Shown in pieces: positions 30,875 to 40,089 of a stretch of DNA of 43,602 bases (position 1 is the stretch's first letter; each line of letters opens with the position of its first letter). Source of the DNA: JBCBKP01 sp038746265 (GTDB lineage Bacteria > Planctomycetota > Phycisphaerae > Phycisphaerales > UBA1924); the NCBI GenBank assembly GCA_038746265.1, contig JBCDKU010000012.1, positions 1 through 43,602 of the forward strand, read 5' to 3'. A program made the translations under genes and the position numbers. The notes below the pieces were generated by a model. It worked only from the letters and a program-made list of their open reading frames with translations. It did no database searches and was not told the DNA's origin.

Positions 30875-33778
30875 ATGGGCACGATTTCGAGCAGCGGGCT
30901 CATCAGCGGCCTCGACACCCAGAACCTGATCGATCAGCTGATCCAGGCCGCCTCAGGGCCCTCGCGGCTGGCCCAGAACCGCCTCATCGGGCTCCAGACC
31001 GAGCAGGCGGCCCTGCTCGACATCACCTCCTCGCTCAGCGCTCTCCGATCCACCGCCGGCGCGTTCCGCGTCAACTCCTCGTTCGCCGCCAAGAGCGCCA
31101 GCTCGACCAACACCGACGTCCTCACCGCGACCGCCTCCAGCTTCGCGCAGGAGACCACCTCAACGTTCATCGTCGATCGCCTCGTCACGACGAGGCAGCA
31201 GCTCTCTCGAGGCTTTGCCGACCGCGACAGCAGCCCGCTCGGCGCGACCTCGTTCACCTTTGAGTCCGAGAAAGCCCGCCTCGAGCGCGACGTCTCGCTC
31301 TCGCTCTTCAACGACGGCGAGGGCTTCACCCGCGGCTCGATCGACATCACCGACGACGACGGCGACACCGCCACCATCGACCTCTCCCGGGCGGCGACGG
31401 TCCAGGACATCCTCGACGCCGTGAACGAGGCGAGCATCGACACCGTCGCGAGTGTCTCCGACGGCAGGATCGTCTTCAGCAACGTGGACCGGATCTCGAA
31501 CACCGGCTCCCGCGAGGTCGTCGAGAGCCTCGGGTTCACGCCCGACGTGAACGGCGACGTCATCGCGGCCGTGGACACGCTCGAGAGCGCCACCGTCTTC
31601 GGTCTCAGCTCTATCACGTCGCTCGGCGAGCTCAACGACGGGCTCGGGATCCTCCTCGACGACACCATCGATGTCGGCGGCGCGACCTCGCCCGACTTCA
31701 TCGTCACCGTCGATGACGGTGGTACGACCCGCGAGATCGAGGTCAACCTCGGCTCGATCTACGAGGACGATGACGACGGCGCCCCCGTCGAACAGGAAGG
31801 CCCCGTCACGGATATCGCGGGCGTCATCGCCCGCTTCGAGGCCGCGGCCGCCGAGGTGGACGGCGTCGGCGTGGACGTCACGCTCAGCGCCAACATCGAG
31901 ACGGGTGCGCTCGAGTTCTCGACCGGCGGCGGCGTGACCATCACCTCGATCGCGTCGGCCGGCGCGAGCCAGGCCGCCGAGGGCCTCGGCATCGACGGCG
32001 TCTCGAGCGCCGGCTCGCTCTCGGGCGACCGCATCCTCGCGGGCCTCTCGACGCGGCTCGCCAAGAACCTCAACGGCGGCAACGGGATCGCGGGAAGCGG
32101 TTTCATCACGTTTACCGATCGCGACGGCACCTCGAGCTTCGTCACGGGCCTCAGCAGCCTGACCACGCTCGAGGAAGTGATCTCCTCGATCAATTCGCAG
32201 CTAGAAACCGCAGGGAACGGCATCACGGTCGGCCTCAACGACGCTGGAACGGGGCTGCTCGTCACTGACAACACCAGCGGCGCGGGCGAGATCGTCGTCG
32301 CGGGCACCGCCGGCTTCAACACCGCGGAGAGCCTCGGCATCGAGACGACCGGCGCGGGCGTCGGCAACGCGACCTTCCGCGGTTCCAGCCTGCAGCTGCA
32401 GTACATCGGTGAGTCCACGCTGCTATCGGAGCTCAACAACGACAGCGGCGTCAGCACCGGCAGCTTCGAGATCCGAAACGGGCTCGGCGAGACCGCCACG
32501 ATCAACATCACCGAGGACGACACCACGATCCAGGACGTGATCGATCGGATCAACTCGGCGTTCAGCGGCAACACCGTCACCGCCTCGATCAACGCCAACG
32601 GCGACGGCATCCTCCTCACCGACTCCACGGGCGGCAACGTCGCCCTGCGTGTCAGCGACACCTCGGGCTCGCCCGCGGCCGACCTGCGGATCGAGGGCGA
32701 GGCCGCGGACCCCGACACATCCAACACCATCGACGGCACGTTCGAAGTCACCGTCGAGTTCGACGCCTCCGACACACTCGACGACGTCGTGGACAAGATC
32801 AACCTCGACGAGAACTCGCCGGTTGGTGTCTCGGTTATCGACGACGGCAGCTCCGCGCGGCCCTTCCGCCTGAGCTTCATCTCCAACGAGGCGGGACGCG
32901 ACGGCCGCTACGTCTTCGATACCAACGGATTCGATCTCGAGCTCTCGACACTCGACGAGGGTGAGGACGCCCGCGTGTTCTTCGGATCGAACTCGACTGA
33001 GAGCGCCGTGCTGCTGACGTCGAGCTCGAACACGCTCGACGGCGTCTTCCAGGGCGTCTCGATCGACCTGCGAGCGACCAGCGACGAGCCCGTCACGCTG
33101 ACCGTCAGCCAGAACACCTCCGAAGTCGAGGACGACATCGCCGACTTTGTCAGCGCGTTCAACAACGTCCTCGACCGCATCGAGCGGCAGACCCGCTTCG
33201 TCGAGGAGACCAACGAGCGGGGCCCGCTGCTCGGCAAGTCCACGATCATCTCGCTCCGCAACACGCTCTTCGACGCCGTCAACGGCAACCCGCAGGGCTT
33301 CACGACCGGGTTCGACCGCCTGCCCGAGGTCGGCATCACCGTGGGCGAGGGCGGCCGTCTGAGCTTCGACCGCGACCAGTTCCGCGAGGCCCTCGAGGAG
33401 AACCCCGAAGCGGTCGAGGACCTGTTCACCCGCCGCACCATCGACCCCGACGGCGGCGTGCTCGATTTCTCGACCGACGACGTCGAGATCACCGTCGATG
33501 ACCCGACGGCGCGGACGCAGTTCACCGAGCTGGGCATCATCCCGTTCCTCGAGGAAGAGCTGTCCCGCTACGTGGACACGGTGGACGGCATCCTGACGCG
33601 CGAGGGCGAGACGCTCGACAGCCGCGTGACGCTGCAGCAGGACCGCATCGTGCGTCTGCAGGGCAACCTCGACCGCGAACGCGAGCGTCTGGAGCGCCAG
33701 TTCATCGCCCTCGAACGCTCGCTCGCCGACATCCAGGGCCAGCAGTCCGCCCTCGCCTCGCTCGCCGGTCTCGGATGA
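30875..33778 (+). CDS. fliD: Flagellar filament cap protein FliD (hook-associated protein 2), enlarged
   Basis: 967 residues from the ATG at 30875 (GGAG about 9 bases upstream). The FliD N domain (about 1-115) opens I-S-S-S-G-L-I-S-G-L-D-T-Q-N-L-I-D-Q-L; the FliD C domain fills about 735-967 with a heptad-like terminal helix (L-Q-G-N-L-D-R-E-R-E-R-L-E-R-Q-F). Between them are four to five flagellin hook IN-type modules (roughly 154-232, 250-380, 400-490, 520-615 and 625-720), each with 'L-N-x-G-x-G-I/V', a 'G-S-x-x-I' strand and 'T-I-Q-D-V-I-D-R-I-N'-like helix. Many FliD proteins are about 450-650 residues, so this cap has a long array of outer modules. It is acidic (Asp-rich). Overlaps fliS by 4 bases. 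Confidence 0.94.
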   Translation: MGTISSSGLISGLDTQNLIDQLIQAASGPSRLAQNRLIGLQTEQAALLDITSSLSALRSTAGAFRVNSSFAAKSASSTNTDVLTATASSFAQETTSTFIVDRLVTTRQQLSRGFADRDSSPLGATSFTFESEKARLERDVSLSLFNDGEGFTRGSIDITDDDGDTATIDLSRAATVQDILDAVNEASIDTVASVSDGRIVFSNVDRISNTGSREVVESLGFTPDVNGDVIAAVDTLESATVFGLSSITSLGELNDGLGILLDDTIDVGGATSPDFIVTVDDGGTTREIEVNLGSIYEDDDDGAPVEQEGPVTDIAGVIARFEAAAAEVDGVGVDVTLSANIETGALEFSTGGGVTITSIASAGASQAAEGLGIDGVSSAGSLSGDRILAGLSTRLAKNLNGGNGIAGSGFITFTDRDGTSSFVTGLSSLTTLEEVISSINSQLETAGNGITVGLNDAGTGLLVTDNTSGAGEIVVAGTAGFNTAESLGIETTGAGVGNATFRGSSLQLQYIGESTLLSELNNDSGVSTGSFEIRNGLGETATINITEDDTTIQDVIDRINSAFSGNTVTASINANGDGILLTDSTGGNVALRVSDTSGSPAADLRIEGEAADPDTSNTIDGTFEVTVEFDASDTLDDVVDKINLDENSPVGVSVIDDGSSARPFRLSFISNEAGRDGRYVFDTNGFDLELSTLDEGEDARVFFGSNSTESAVLLTSSSNTLDGVFQGVSIDLRATSDEPVTLTVSQNTSEVEDDIADFVSAFNNVLDRIERQTRFVEETNERGPLLGKSTIISLRNTLFDAVNGNPQGFTTGFDRLPEVGITVGEGGRLSFDRDQFREALEENPEAVEDLFTRRTIDPDGGVLDFSTDDVEITVDDPTARTQFTELGIIPFLEEELSRYVDTVDGILTREGETLDSRVTLQQDRIVRLQGNLDRERERLERQFIALERSLADIQGQQSALASLAGLG

Positions 33779-34353
33779 CTGGCAACCGTTCCAAGGATCA
33801 AGTGAAGTCACCGGCCCCGGGGGCCGATACCCCCCTCCAGATGGCAGAGACGACACAGACCAACGCGTATCTCCGGACCAAGGTCCTCTCCGCTCCGCCG
33901 GAACAGCTTCGGCTGCTCCTGCTCGACGGCGCGCTCAAGTTCTGCCGCCAGGCAGACGCCGCGCTGGGGACCAACGACTTCGAGAAGAGCTTCGAGGGCT
34001 TCAACCAGGCCCGCGAGATCGTGATCGAGCTCGTCAAGACCATCAACTCCGACGCCGACCCCGAGCTCGCCGAGCGTGTGCGTGGCCTCTACCTGTTCAT
34101 GTACAAGGAGCTCGCGCAGGCGAGCATCCGCCGCGACCGCGAAGGGCTTGCGAAGATCATCGAGCTGCTCGAGTACGAGCGCGAGACCTGGGTCATGCTG
34201 CTCGAGCAGATCACGAACGAGAACGCCAGCGCCAGCAAGCAGCCCGCGGCCGATGAGAAGTCCCCGGCCCCCACCGTCGTCACGCCCCGCGCTCCGCAAG
34301 TCGGCGGCTACGGCAAGCCGGGCGGTCACACCCCGATCAGCATCCAGGCCTGA
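33775..34353 (+). CDS. fliS: Flagellar export chaperone FliS
   Basis: 192 residues from the ATG overlapping the fliD stop (ATGA). An internal ATG at 33841 would remove 22 poorly conserved residues and is an alternative. The core (about 30-140) is the FliS four-helix bundle: N-A-Y-L-R-T-K-V-L-S-A-P-P-E-Q-L-R-L-L-L-L-D-G-A-L-K-F. The last ~45 residues are a disordered Pro/Ala/Ser tail. It holds flagellin in the cytosol before export. Flagellin itself is not here. Confidence 0.92.
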   Translation: MTGNRSKDQVKSPAPGADTPLQMAETTQTNAYLRTKVLSAPPEQLRLLLLDGALKFCRQADAALGTNDFEKSFEGFNQAREIVIELVKTINSDADPELAERVRGLYLFMYKELAQASIRRDREGLAKIIELLEYERETWVMLLEQITNENASASKQPAADEKSPAPTVVTPRAPQVGGYGKPGGHTPISIQA

Positions 34354-34358
34354 CCGAG

Positions 34359-35531
34359 CTACTCCGCCGCCGCGGCGAGCTCCGCCACGAGCGCATCAAA
34401 CACAACCGGCATCTGCAGGTTCCGCCTGATGCGGCTCTCCGCTGCCTGCACCGCGTCGATCTGCTTGACCGCGATGTCGCCCGCGACACCGAGCCGAAGC
34501 CGCGCACGCTCTGCCACGAACCCCAGCATGCGCGACGCCGCCTGCCGGTTCATCGCGTCCTTGCCGCGGCTCGGCTCGGCCTCGACCCGAGCCGCGGCCC
34601 AGCGATCAACAAGCTCCGCCATCTTGGGCCCGAGCAACGGATCAAATCGGCCCGCGTCGGCTGCCGAGAGCCCCGTATCGAGCTCGCCGGGCCACGCCGC
34701 CACGCCCGTCTCGATCGCATCGAGCAGCCGACCGGGCGATCCCGCCGCAAGCATGGCGAGCCGATCCCAATCCTTTGCAGCATCGAGCTTCCGCCCGTCC
34801 GCCCACGACCGCAGGTCCGAGTCCGACAGCGGCGCGAACGCCACACGCTGGCAGCGGCTGCGGATCGTCGGCAGCAGCCGGTCCTCGCTCGATGTCACCA
34901 GAATGATCACTGTCCCCGCGGGCGGCTCCTCGAGCGTCTTCAGCAGCGTGTTCGACACCGTCGGATCGATCAGCTCTGCCTCGTCCACGATGAAGACCTT
35001 GCTCACCAGCCCGCCGGGCGTGACCGTCGCCGCCAATTGCGACGGCAGCACCAGCCGCTTGTCGATGACGTCCTTCGCGATCGTCGTCATCTTCTGGTTG
35101 CGAACCTTCGCGTCATCACTGAACCGCGCCAGCTCCTTCCGCACGATGTGCAGGTCCGGGTGCGACGCCGTCCGCAGCAGTTCCTGCACGCGGCTCTCGG
35201 GATCCGGGTTCACCACACCCGACAGATCCGATTCCGACGTCGGATCGAGCAGGATCGCCGCGAACGCCAGCGCCGCCGTGAACTTCCCCACGCCCCAAGG
35301 CCCGTGAAAGATCCAGCCGTGGTGCAGCCGCCCCGAATCGATCGACGCCCGCAGCATCGCGATCGCCTGCTCCTGACCCACAAGGGATTCGAGCGGCACC
35401 GGCGGATCGTGCGGCGGCAGCTCCGGGAGGACCTCATCGAAGCCGTCTCCGCCGCCCGACGCCGACGCCTTCTTCGGCTTCTTCTTCGAAACCTTCTTCT
35501 TCGCGGTCTTCTTGGATGTCTTCTTCGCCAT
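34359..35531 (-). CDS. DNA polymerase III delta'-like clamp-loader ATPase with Lys-rich N-terminus
   Basis: 390 residues from the ATG at 35531. The first ~22 residues are nearly all Lys, Thr and Ser (K-K-T-S-K-K-T-A-K-K-K), probably DNA-binding. The AAA+ core has L-V-G-Q-E-Q-A-I (about 53-60), a Walker A-like G-P-W-G-V-G-K-F-T (about 81-89), Walker B in V-D-E-A-E (about 199-203), and the arginine-finger motif R-S-R-C-Q-R (about 236-241). The intact S-R-C and a GxxGxGK site fit holB/dnaX-type proteins; the length fits delta' rather than tau. Linked to the upstream channel gene by 5 bases. Confidence 0.85.
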   Translation of the reverse strand: MAKKTSKKTAKKKVSKKKPKKASASGGGDGFDEVLPELPPHDPPVPLESLVGQEQAIAMLRASIDSGRLHHGWIFHGPWGVGKFTAALAFAAILLDPTSESDLSGVVNPDPESRVQELLRTASHPDLHIVRKELARFSDDAKVRNQKMTTIAKDVIDKRLVLPSQLAATVTPGGLVSKVFIVDEAELIDPTVSNTLLKTLEEPPAGTVIILVTSSEDRLLPTIRSRCQRVAFAPLSDSDLRSWADGRKLDAAKDWDRLAMLAAGSPGRLLDAIETGVAAWPGELDTGLSAADAGRFDPLLGPKMAELVDRWAAARVEAEPSRGKDAMNRQAASRMLGFVAERARLRLGVAGDIAVKQIDAVQAAESRIRRNLQMPVVFDALVAELAAAAE

Positions 35532-35536
35532 CGTGC

Positions 35537-36610
35537 TCAGCCGCCCGAGAGGTACCGGTCCACCAGATCGTTCCAATCGTCCGAATTGATCGCTTCAAGG
35601 AGCTCGACGTTGACCCGCTCCCGCCGGGGATCATCGGGCGGGAGCGCGATCGCGTACGCCTGCCGATCGAAGGTCGCCTCGAGCACGCGGATGCCCCGCG
35701 CCTTGCCCGTCGCGACCTCGTACCGCAGCAGCGGCGCGTCGTGCACAAACGCATCCAGCTCGCCCGCCGCCACCGCCGCGAGCCCGTCCTCGACCGAATC
35801 AAACATCGTCGCCCGCACCGAGCGCGAGCTCAGCCGCGTCGCGCCCACGGTGTTCCGCACCGCGCCGACGACCGAGCCCGACAGGTCCTCGGGGCCGCGC
35901 ACGCCGCCGGTCAGCTGGCTCGCCGTGAAAGCCGACGCGATCGCGCCCGTGAAGAACGAGATCACGATGATCGAGGCAAACATCCAAACCAGCGCCACGA
36001 GCCGGCCGGGCAGCGAGACGGGCGACTTATCCCCGTACCCCACCGTCGTCATCGTCACGGCGCTGAACCAGAATCCGTTCGCCAGCCCCTCGACACCCTT
36101 GCCGCCGAACTGCTCCGGGTTGTGCTTCCGCTCCGCGAGCCACATCACAAAGCCGATCACGAGCAGCAGCACCGTCAGGCCCGCGATCGCGCTGAGAAAC
36201 GCCGGCGAGATCAGGCTCTCCATCGCCCGCAGAAACGAGAGGCGTCCCGCGTCCGCCGGCACTGCGATCCCAAGACCGCTCGTGTAGAACGCGTGCGTGA
36301 AATCGATCTCGGCCTCCCGCTCGGGCGTCACCGTCAGCGCCGCGACGCCCGCGACGTACTCGCCCTCCGCAACGCCCACGAGCAGCTCCTCGTTGGTCAG
36401 TTCGACAAACTCGCTCTCGATCCCGAGCGAGGCAGCAACCTGATTCCACAGCTCGACGCTCACACCCGTCCACGAGCCGTCGGACGTCTTGTACGCGAAC
36501 GGCGGCGCCTCCTTCACGGCCACGCGCCCGGCCGTCTGAGCGTGCGAAACGCCGCAGAACACAGCGGCAAGCGAGGCAAGAACGAGAACGGCAGTCCGGC
36601 GGCTTATCAT
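35537..36610 (-). CDS. Prokaryotic ionotropic glutamate receptor-like potassium channel (GluR0 type)
   Basis: 357 residues. Signal peptide to about residue 24 (V-S-H-A-Q). A split solute-binding domain flanks the pore: lobe 1 (about 28-120: K-E-A-P-P-F-A-Y, L-T-V-T-P-E-R-E-A-E-I-D-F) and lobe 2 (about 235-350: G-S-V-V-G-A-V-R-N-T-V-G-A-T, E-L-D-A-F-V-H-D). The channel (about 140-230) has helix M1, the K+ selectivity filter T-V-G-Y-G-D at 189-194, and helix M2. This is the layout of cyanobacterial GluR0, where an extracellular amino acid gates K+ flow; Arg98 fits the amino-acid carboxylate contact. The natural ligand is unknown. Confidence 0.92.
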   Translation of the reverse strand: MISRRTAVLVLASLAAVFCGVSHAQTAGRVAVKEAPPFAYKTSDGSWTGVSVELWNQVAASLGIESEFVELTNEELLVGVAEGEYVAGVAALTVTPEREAEIDFTHAFYTSGLGIAVPADAGRLSFLRAMESLISPAFLSAIAGLTVLLLVIGFVMWLAERKHNPEQFGGKGVEGLANGFWFSAVTMTTVGYGDKSPVSLPGRLVALVWMFASIIVISFFTGAIASAFTASQLTGGVRGPEDLSGSVVGAVRNTVGATRLSSRSVRATMFDSVEDGLAAVAAGELDAFVHDAPLLRYEVATGKARGIRVLEATFDRQAYAIALPPDDPRRERVNVELLEAINSDDWNDLVDRYLSGG

Positions 36611-36701
36611 CGCCGCAGACTACGCCCCACGCCACCCGCCCGCACGCCCGACCCCGCACGCGGACACGCACGCGGGACAGCTCGCAACGGAGACCGCCGG
36701 C
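36611..36701. promoter_or_regulatory. Divergent intergenic region, K+ channel / alaS
   Basis: 91 bases between divergent starts, very rich in C on the plus strand (ACGCCCCACGCCACCCGCCCGC). GGAG at 36689-36692 is the alaS ribosome site. No -35/-10 pair could be assigned. Confidence 0.3.
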
Positions 36702-39605
36702 ATGCCCCCCGCCCCCACCACATCGACCGCCGTCCGAGCCGACGAGGTCCGCCAGCGCTTCATCCAGTTCTTTAAGGACCGCGGGCACGACTTCGTCCCG
36801 TCCTCGCCCGTCGTGCCGCACGACGACCCGACGCTGCTGTTCACCAACGCGGGCATGAACCAATACAAGCCGGTCTTCCTCGGCAACGTCGCGCCCACCA
36901 GCCCGCTCGCCGGCCTGAAGCGAGCCGCCAACAGCCAGAAGTGCATCCGCGCCGGGGGCAAGCACAACGATCTCGACGATGTCGGCAAGGACGGCTACCA
37001 CCACACCTTCTTCGAGATGCTCGGCAACTGGTCCTTTGGTGACTACTTCAAGAAAGAAGCCATCGACTGGGCGTGGGAGCTGCTCACCAAGGTCTACGGC
37101 ATCCCCGAGGACCGCCTGTACGCGACCTACTTCGGGGGCGACCGCCAGCGCGAGATGGAAGCCGACCTCGAAGCCAAAGAACTCTGGCTCCGCTACCTCC
37201 CCGAGTCGCGCGTCCTGCCGGGCTCGTTCAAGGACAACTTCTGGGAGATGGGTGATACCGGCCCCTGCGGTCCGTGCTCCGAGATCCACTTCGACCGCAT
37301 CGGCGGCCGCGACGCGTCCAAGCTCGTCAACATGGACGATGAGAACGTCATCGAGTGCTGGAACCTCGTCTTCATCCAGTACGACCGCCAGCCCTCGGGC
37401 GACCTCCGCGCCCTGCCCGCCAAGCACGTCGATACGGGCATGGGTCTCGAACGACTCGTCTCGGTCCTCAAAGGGCTCGAAGCGGGCAAGCCCGTCAGCA
37501 ACTACGACACCGACCTCTTCTCGCCGCTCTTCGACCGCATCGCGGGCGTCACCAAGTCGCGTCCATACTCCGGCAAGTTCGGCGCGGCGGACACCGACGG
37601 CATCGACACCGCCTACCGCGTCCTCGCAGATCACGCCCGCACGCTGACCTTCTCGATCGCCGACGGCGCGGTCCCGAGCAACGAGGGCCGCGGCTACGTC
37701 CTCCGCCGCATCCTCCGCCGAGCAGTCCGATTCGGCCGCCAGAACCTCGGCGCTCCCGCCGGCTTCTTCACCGAGATCATCCCCACCGTTATGGAAACGA
37801 TGGGCGGCCACTTCCCCGAGCTGCGCGCCGATCCGAAGCGCGTGCTTGATCTGATCGCCGAGGAAGAAGAGAGCTTCGGCAAGACACTTGACCGCGGCAT
37901 CAAGCTCTTCGACGAGATCGCGACGAACGCCGACAACAAGACCATCGCGGGCCCCGACGCCTTCAAGCTCTACGACACCTACGGCTTTCCCATCGACCTC
38001 ACCTCGATCATGGCCGAAGAGCGCGGCCTCGCCGTGGACATCGAGGGCTTCGAGCGCGAGATGCTCGCCCAGAAAGAGCGAAGCCGACAGGGCGCGAAGG
38101 GCTCGGGCGACGCCGACTCGCTCGTCCTCGACGCCGAGGCGGTCGCCACGCTCGAGAAGATGAACATCGACAAGACCTTCGACGCGCCGAAGTTCTCGAT
38201 CAAGGAGCACTCCGGGACCGTCCGCGCGATCTGGAACGGCCGCAACTTCGACGAGAACGCCGAGAGCACCCGCTCAAGGCCCGTCGGCGTCGTCCTCGAT
38301 GAGACCAGCTTCTACGCCGAGATGGGCGGACAGGTGGGCGACACCGGGCGCTTCAGCGTCACCCGCGAGGCGAGCGCCGGGTCGAACTTCGGGGGCGGCG
38401 AGTTCCGCGTCCTCGATACCCAGACTTTCGGCGGCTACGTCCTCCACATCGGCATCGTCGCCAAGGGCGAGATCCGCGTGGGCGACACCGTCGCCGCCCG
38501 CGTCGAACGCCCGCGCCGCCTCGCGACCGCGTCCAACCACACCGCGACGCACCTTCTGAACCTGGGCCTCCGCAAGGTCCTCGGAGACACCGTCGATCAG
38601 AAGGGCTCGCTCGTCGATCCCGAACGTCTGCGTTTCGACTTCAGCCACAACAAGTCCGTCAGCCCCGACGAACTCGCGAAGGTCGAGGACCTCGTCATCG
38701 AGAGCATCAACGCCGACCACGCCGTCGATGCCAAGACCGCCCCGCTCGACAAGGCCGAATCGATCAACGGCCTCCGCGCTGTCTTCGGCGAGGCCTATCC
38801 CGACCCCGTCCGCGTGGTCGCGATCGGCGCCGCCGTCGATGACCTCCTCGCAGACCCCGACAACGCGAAGTGGGCAGACCTCTCCATCGAATTCTGCGGC
38901 GGCACCCACCTCGAACGCACGGGCCAAGCCCAGGCCTTCGCGATCACCGCCGAGGAAGCCGTCGCCAAGGGCATCCGCCGCGTGAACGCGGTCACGGGTT
39001 CCGCCGCCGCCGGCGCCCACGCCGCGGCCGACACACTGCTCGACCGCGTCCGCATCGCCTCCAAGCTCGACGAGGACACCCTCCGCGCCGAGATCCAGGC
39101 GCTCAACGCCGACCTCGAATCGCTCACCCTCCCCGCCGCCAAAGCCGCCCGCATCCGCGGCGGCGTCCGGGGTCTGCAGGACAAGCTCAAAGCCGCCGAC
39201 AAGGAAGCCGCCAAGGCCAAGGCCGCGCAAGCAGCGGGCCTCGCGAAAGAACTCGCCGCGTCCGCCGAGCGCTCGACCGACCCCGCGTTCATCTCGACCA
39301 TCGACGCCGGCGGCGACCGCGGCGCGCTGCAAGCCGCCATCAAGACCATCACCGACCGCGTCCCAAAGATGCCCGTCATGCTGCTCTCAGAAGACGCCGA
39401 GGGCAAGGTCGCGGTCATGGCCCAGGTCCCCAAGGACGCCATCGGCAAGGGCCTCAAGGCCGGCGACTGGGTCCGCGAGACCGTCACCGTCATGGGCGGC
39501 AAGGGCGGCGGCCGACCCGACTCCGCCCAGGGCGCGGGCTCCGCCGCCAACATCAAGGACGCCATCAAAGCAGCCCGCCGCTTCGCCTTCGACAAGCTCA
39601 ACTGA
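36702..39605 (+). CDS. alaS: Alanyl-tRNA synthetase
   Basis: 967 residues, about 90 longer than E. coli AlaS. The class II catalytic core (1-~460) opens F-I-Q-F-F-K-D-R-G-H and P-T-L-L-F-T-N-A-G-M-N-Q-Y-K, with G-P-C-G-P-C-S-E-I-H-F-D and G-M-G-L-E-R-L-V. The editing domain has the zinc-binding H-T-A-T-H-L-L and C-G-G-T-H-L, used to clear Ser and Gly mischarging. The C-terminal DHHA1-like domain ends G-G-K-G-G-G-R-P-D-S-A-Q-G. It charges tRNA-Ala and can repress its own gene in some bacteria. The atp cluster starts 13 bases after its stop, suggesting co-transcription. Confidence 0.97.
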   Translation: MPPAPTTSTAVRADEVRQRFIQFFKDRGHDFVPSSPVVPHDDPTLLFTNAGMNQYKPVFLGNVAPTSPLAGLKRAANSQKCIRAGGKHNDLDDVGKDGYHHTFFEMLGNWSFGDYFKKEAIDWAWELLTKVYGIPEDRLYATYFGGDRQREMEADLEAKELWLRYLPESRVLPGSFKDNFWEMGDTGPCGPCSEIHFDRIGGRDASKLVNMDDENVIECWNLVFIQYDRQPSGDLRALPAKHVDTGMGLERLVSVLKGLEAGKPVSNYDTDLFSPLFDRIAGVTKSRPYSGKFGAADTDGIDTAYRVLADHARTLTFSIADGAVPSNEGRGYVLRRILRRAVRFGRQNLGAPAGFFTEIIPTVMETMGGHFPELRADPKRVLDLIAEEEESFGKTLDRGIKLFDEIATNADNKTIAGPDAFKLYDTYGFPIDLTSIMAEERGLAVDIEGFEREMLAQKERSRQGAKGSGDADSLVLDAEAVATLEKMNIDKTFDAPKFSIKEHSGTVRAIWNGRNFDENAESTRSRPVGVVLDETSFYAEMGGQVGDTGRFSVTREASAGSNFGGGEFRVLDTQTFGGYVLHIGIVAKGEIRVGDTVAARVERPRRLATASNHTATHLLNLGLRKVLGDTVDQKGSLVDPERLRFDFSHNKSVSPDELAKVEDLVIESINADHAVDAKTAPLDKAESINGLRAVFGEAYPDPVRVVAIGAAVDDLLADPDNAKWADLSIEFCGGTHLERTGQAQAFAITAEEAVAKGIRRVNAVTGSAAAGAHAAADTLLDRVRIASKLDEDTLRAEIQALNADLESLTLPAAKAARIRGGVRGLQDKLKAADKEAAKAKAAQAAGLAKELAASAERSTDPAFISTIDAGGDRGALQAAIKTITDRVPKMPVMLLSEDAEGKVAVMAQVPKDAIGKGLKAGDWVRETVTVMGGKGGGRPDSAQGAGSAANIKDAIKAARRFAFDKLN

Positions 39606-39618
39606 CACCGCCCACGCG

Positions 39619-39951
39619 ATGGCAGACCACCGCCCGTCATCCAGCGTCACCACCGACCAGGCCCAGGCGTGGGCCCTCGCGCTGCAGGTCGTCGCGGTCA
39701 CCGTCGCCGGCGGACTACTCGGCCTCCTGATCGACTACCTCGCGGGAACCGCCCCGTGGTTTCTCATCGGCCTCGCGCTCTCCGGCCTCGTCGGCGGCGT
39801 CATCCGCTTCGTCCGCGAAGCCAGCGCCATGAACACCGCCGCCGCCGGCCGGTTCAAGCGCGATCACCCGCAGGTCAAGGCCCTCCCCGACGAGCCCGAG
39901 GACGACGGCCCCGCCCCCGAAGATCCCCCCGACAAATCCACCACCACCTAG
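39619..39951 (+). CDS. AtpZ/AtpI-family ATP synthase accessory protein
   Basis: 110 residues. Two hydrophobic helices (about 17-41: L-A-L-Q-V-V-A-V-T-V-A-G-G-L-L-G; and 45-68: W-F-L-I-G-L-A-L-S-G-L-V-G-G-V-I-R-F-V-R) and an acidic Pro-rich tail match the short AtpZ-type Mg2+-linked accessory proteins found at the head of atp operons. First gene of the cluster, between alaS and atpI. The assignment is by size, topology and position. Confidence 0.8.
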   Translation: MADHRPSSSVTTDQAQAWALALQVVAVTVAGGLLGLLIDYLAGTAPWFLIGLALSGLVGGVIRFVREASAMNTAAAGRFKRDHPQVKALPDEPEDDGPAPEDPPDKSTTT

Positions 39952-39992
39952 GCTCGCCGGGCCCCTGACCCACCGCTATTCTTGTGCCCTTC

Positions 39993-40014
39993 GCGGCCCG
40001 GACCGTCCGGCCGC
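39993..40014 (+). promoter_or_regulatory. GC-rich hairpin in the atpZ-atpI gap
   Basis: GCGGCC (39993-39998), a bulged C and GGA pair with TCC-GGCCGC (40006-40014) around a CCG loop: a 9-bp stem with one bulge. It lies in the 138-base gap between atpZ and atpI, which otherwise shows only the atpI ribosome site GAGGA (40079-40083). A site of attenuation or processing is possible. Confidence 0.4.
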
Positions 40015-40089
40015 AACGCCTTTGAAGACCGGGAAATCCCGCAGCTTCGCCCCCCGCGACGCCCCGCAGGACCCCGCCGAGGACCGCGC

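Noticed and set aside
36027..38210. A minus-strand open frame of about 730 codons running through alaS and part of the K+ channel gene
   Set aside because: alaS and the channel explain this DNA with clear family motifs; the antisense product shows only low-complexity composition.
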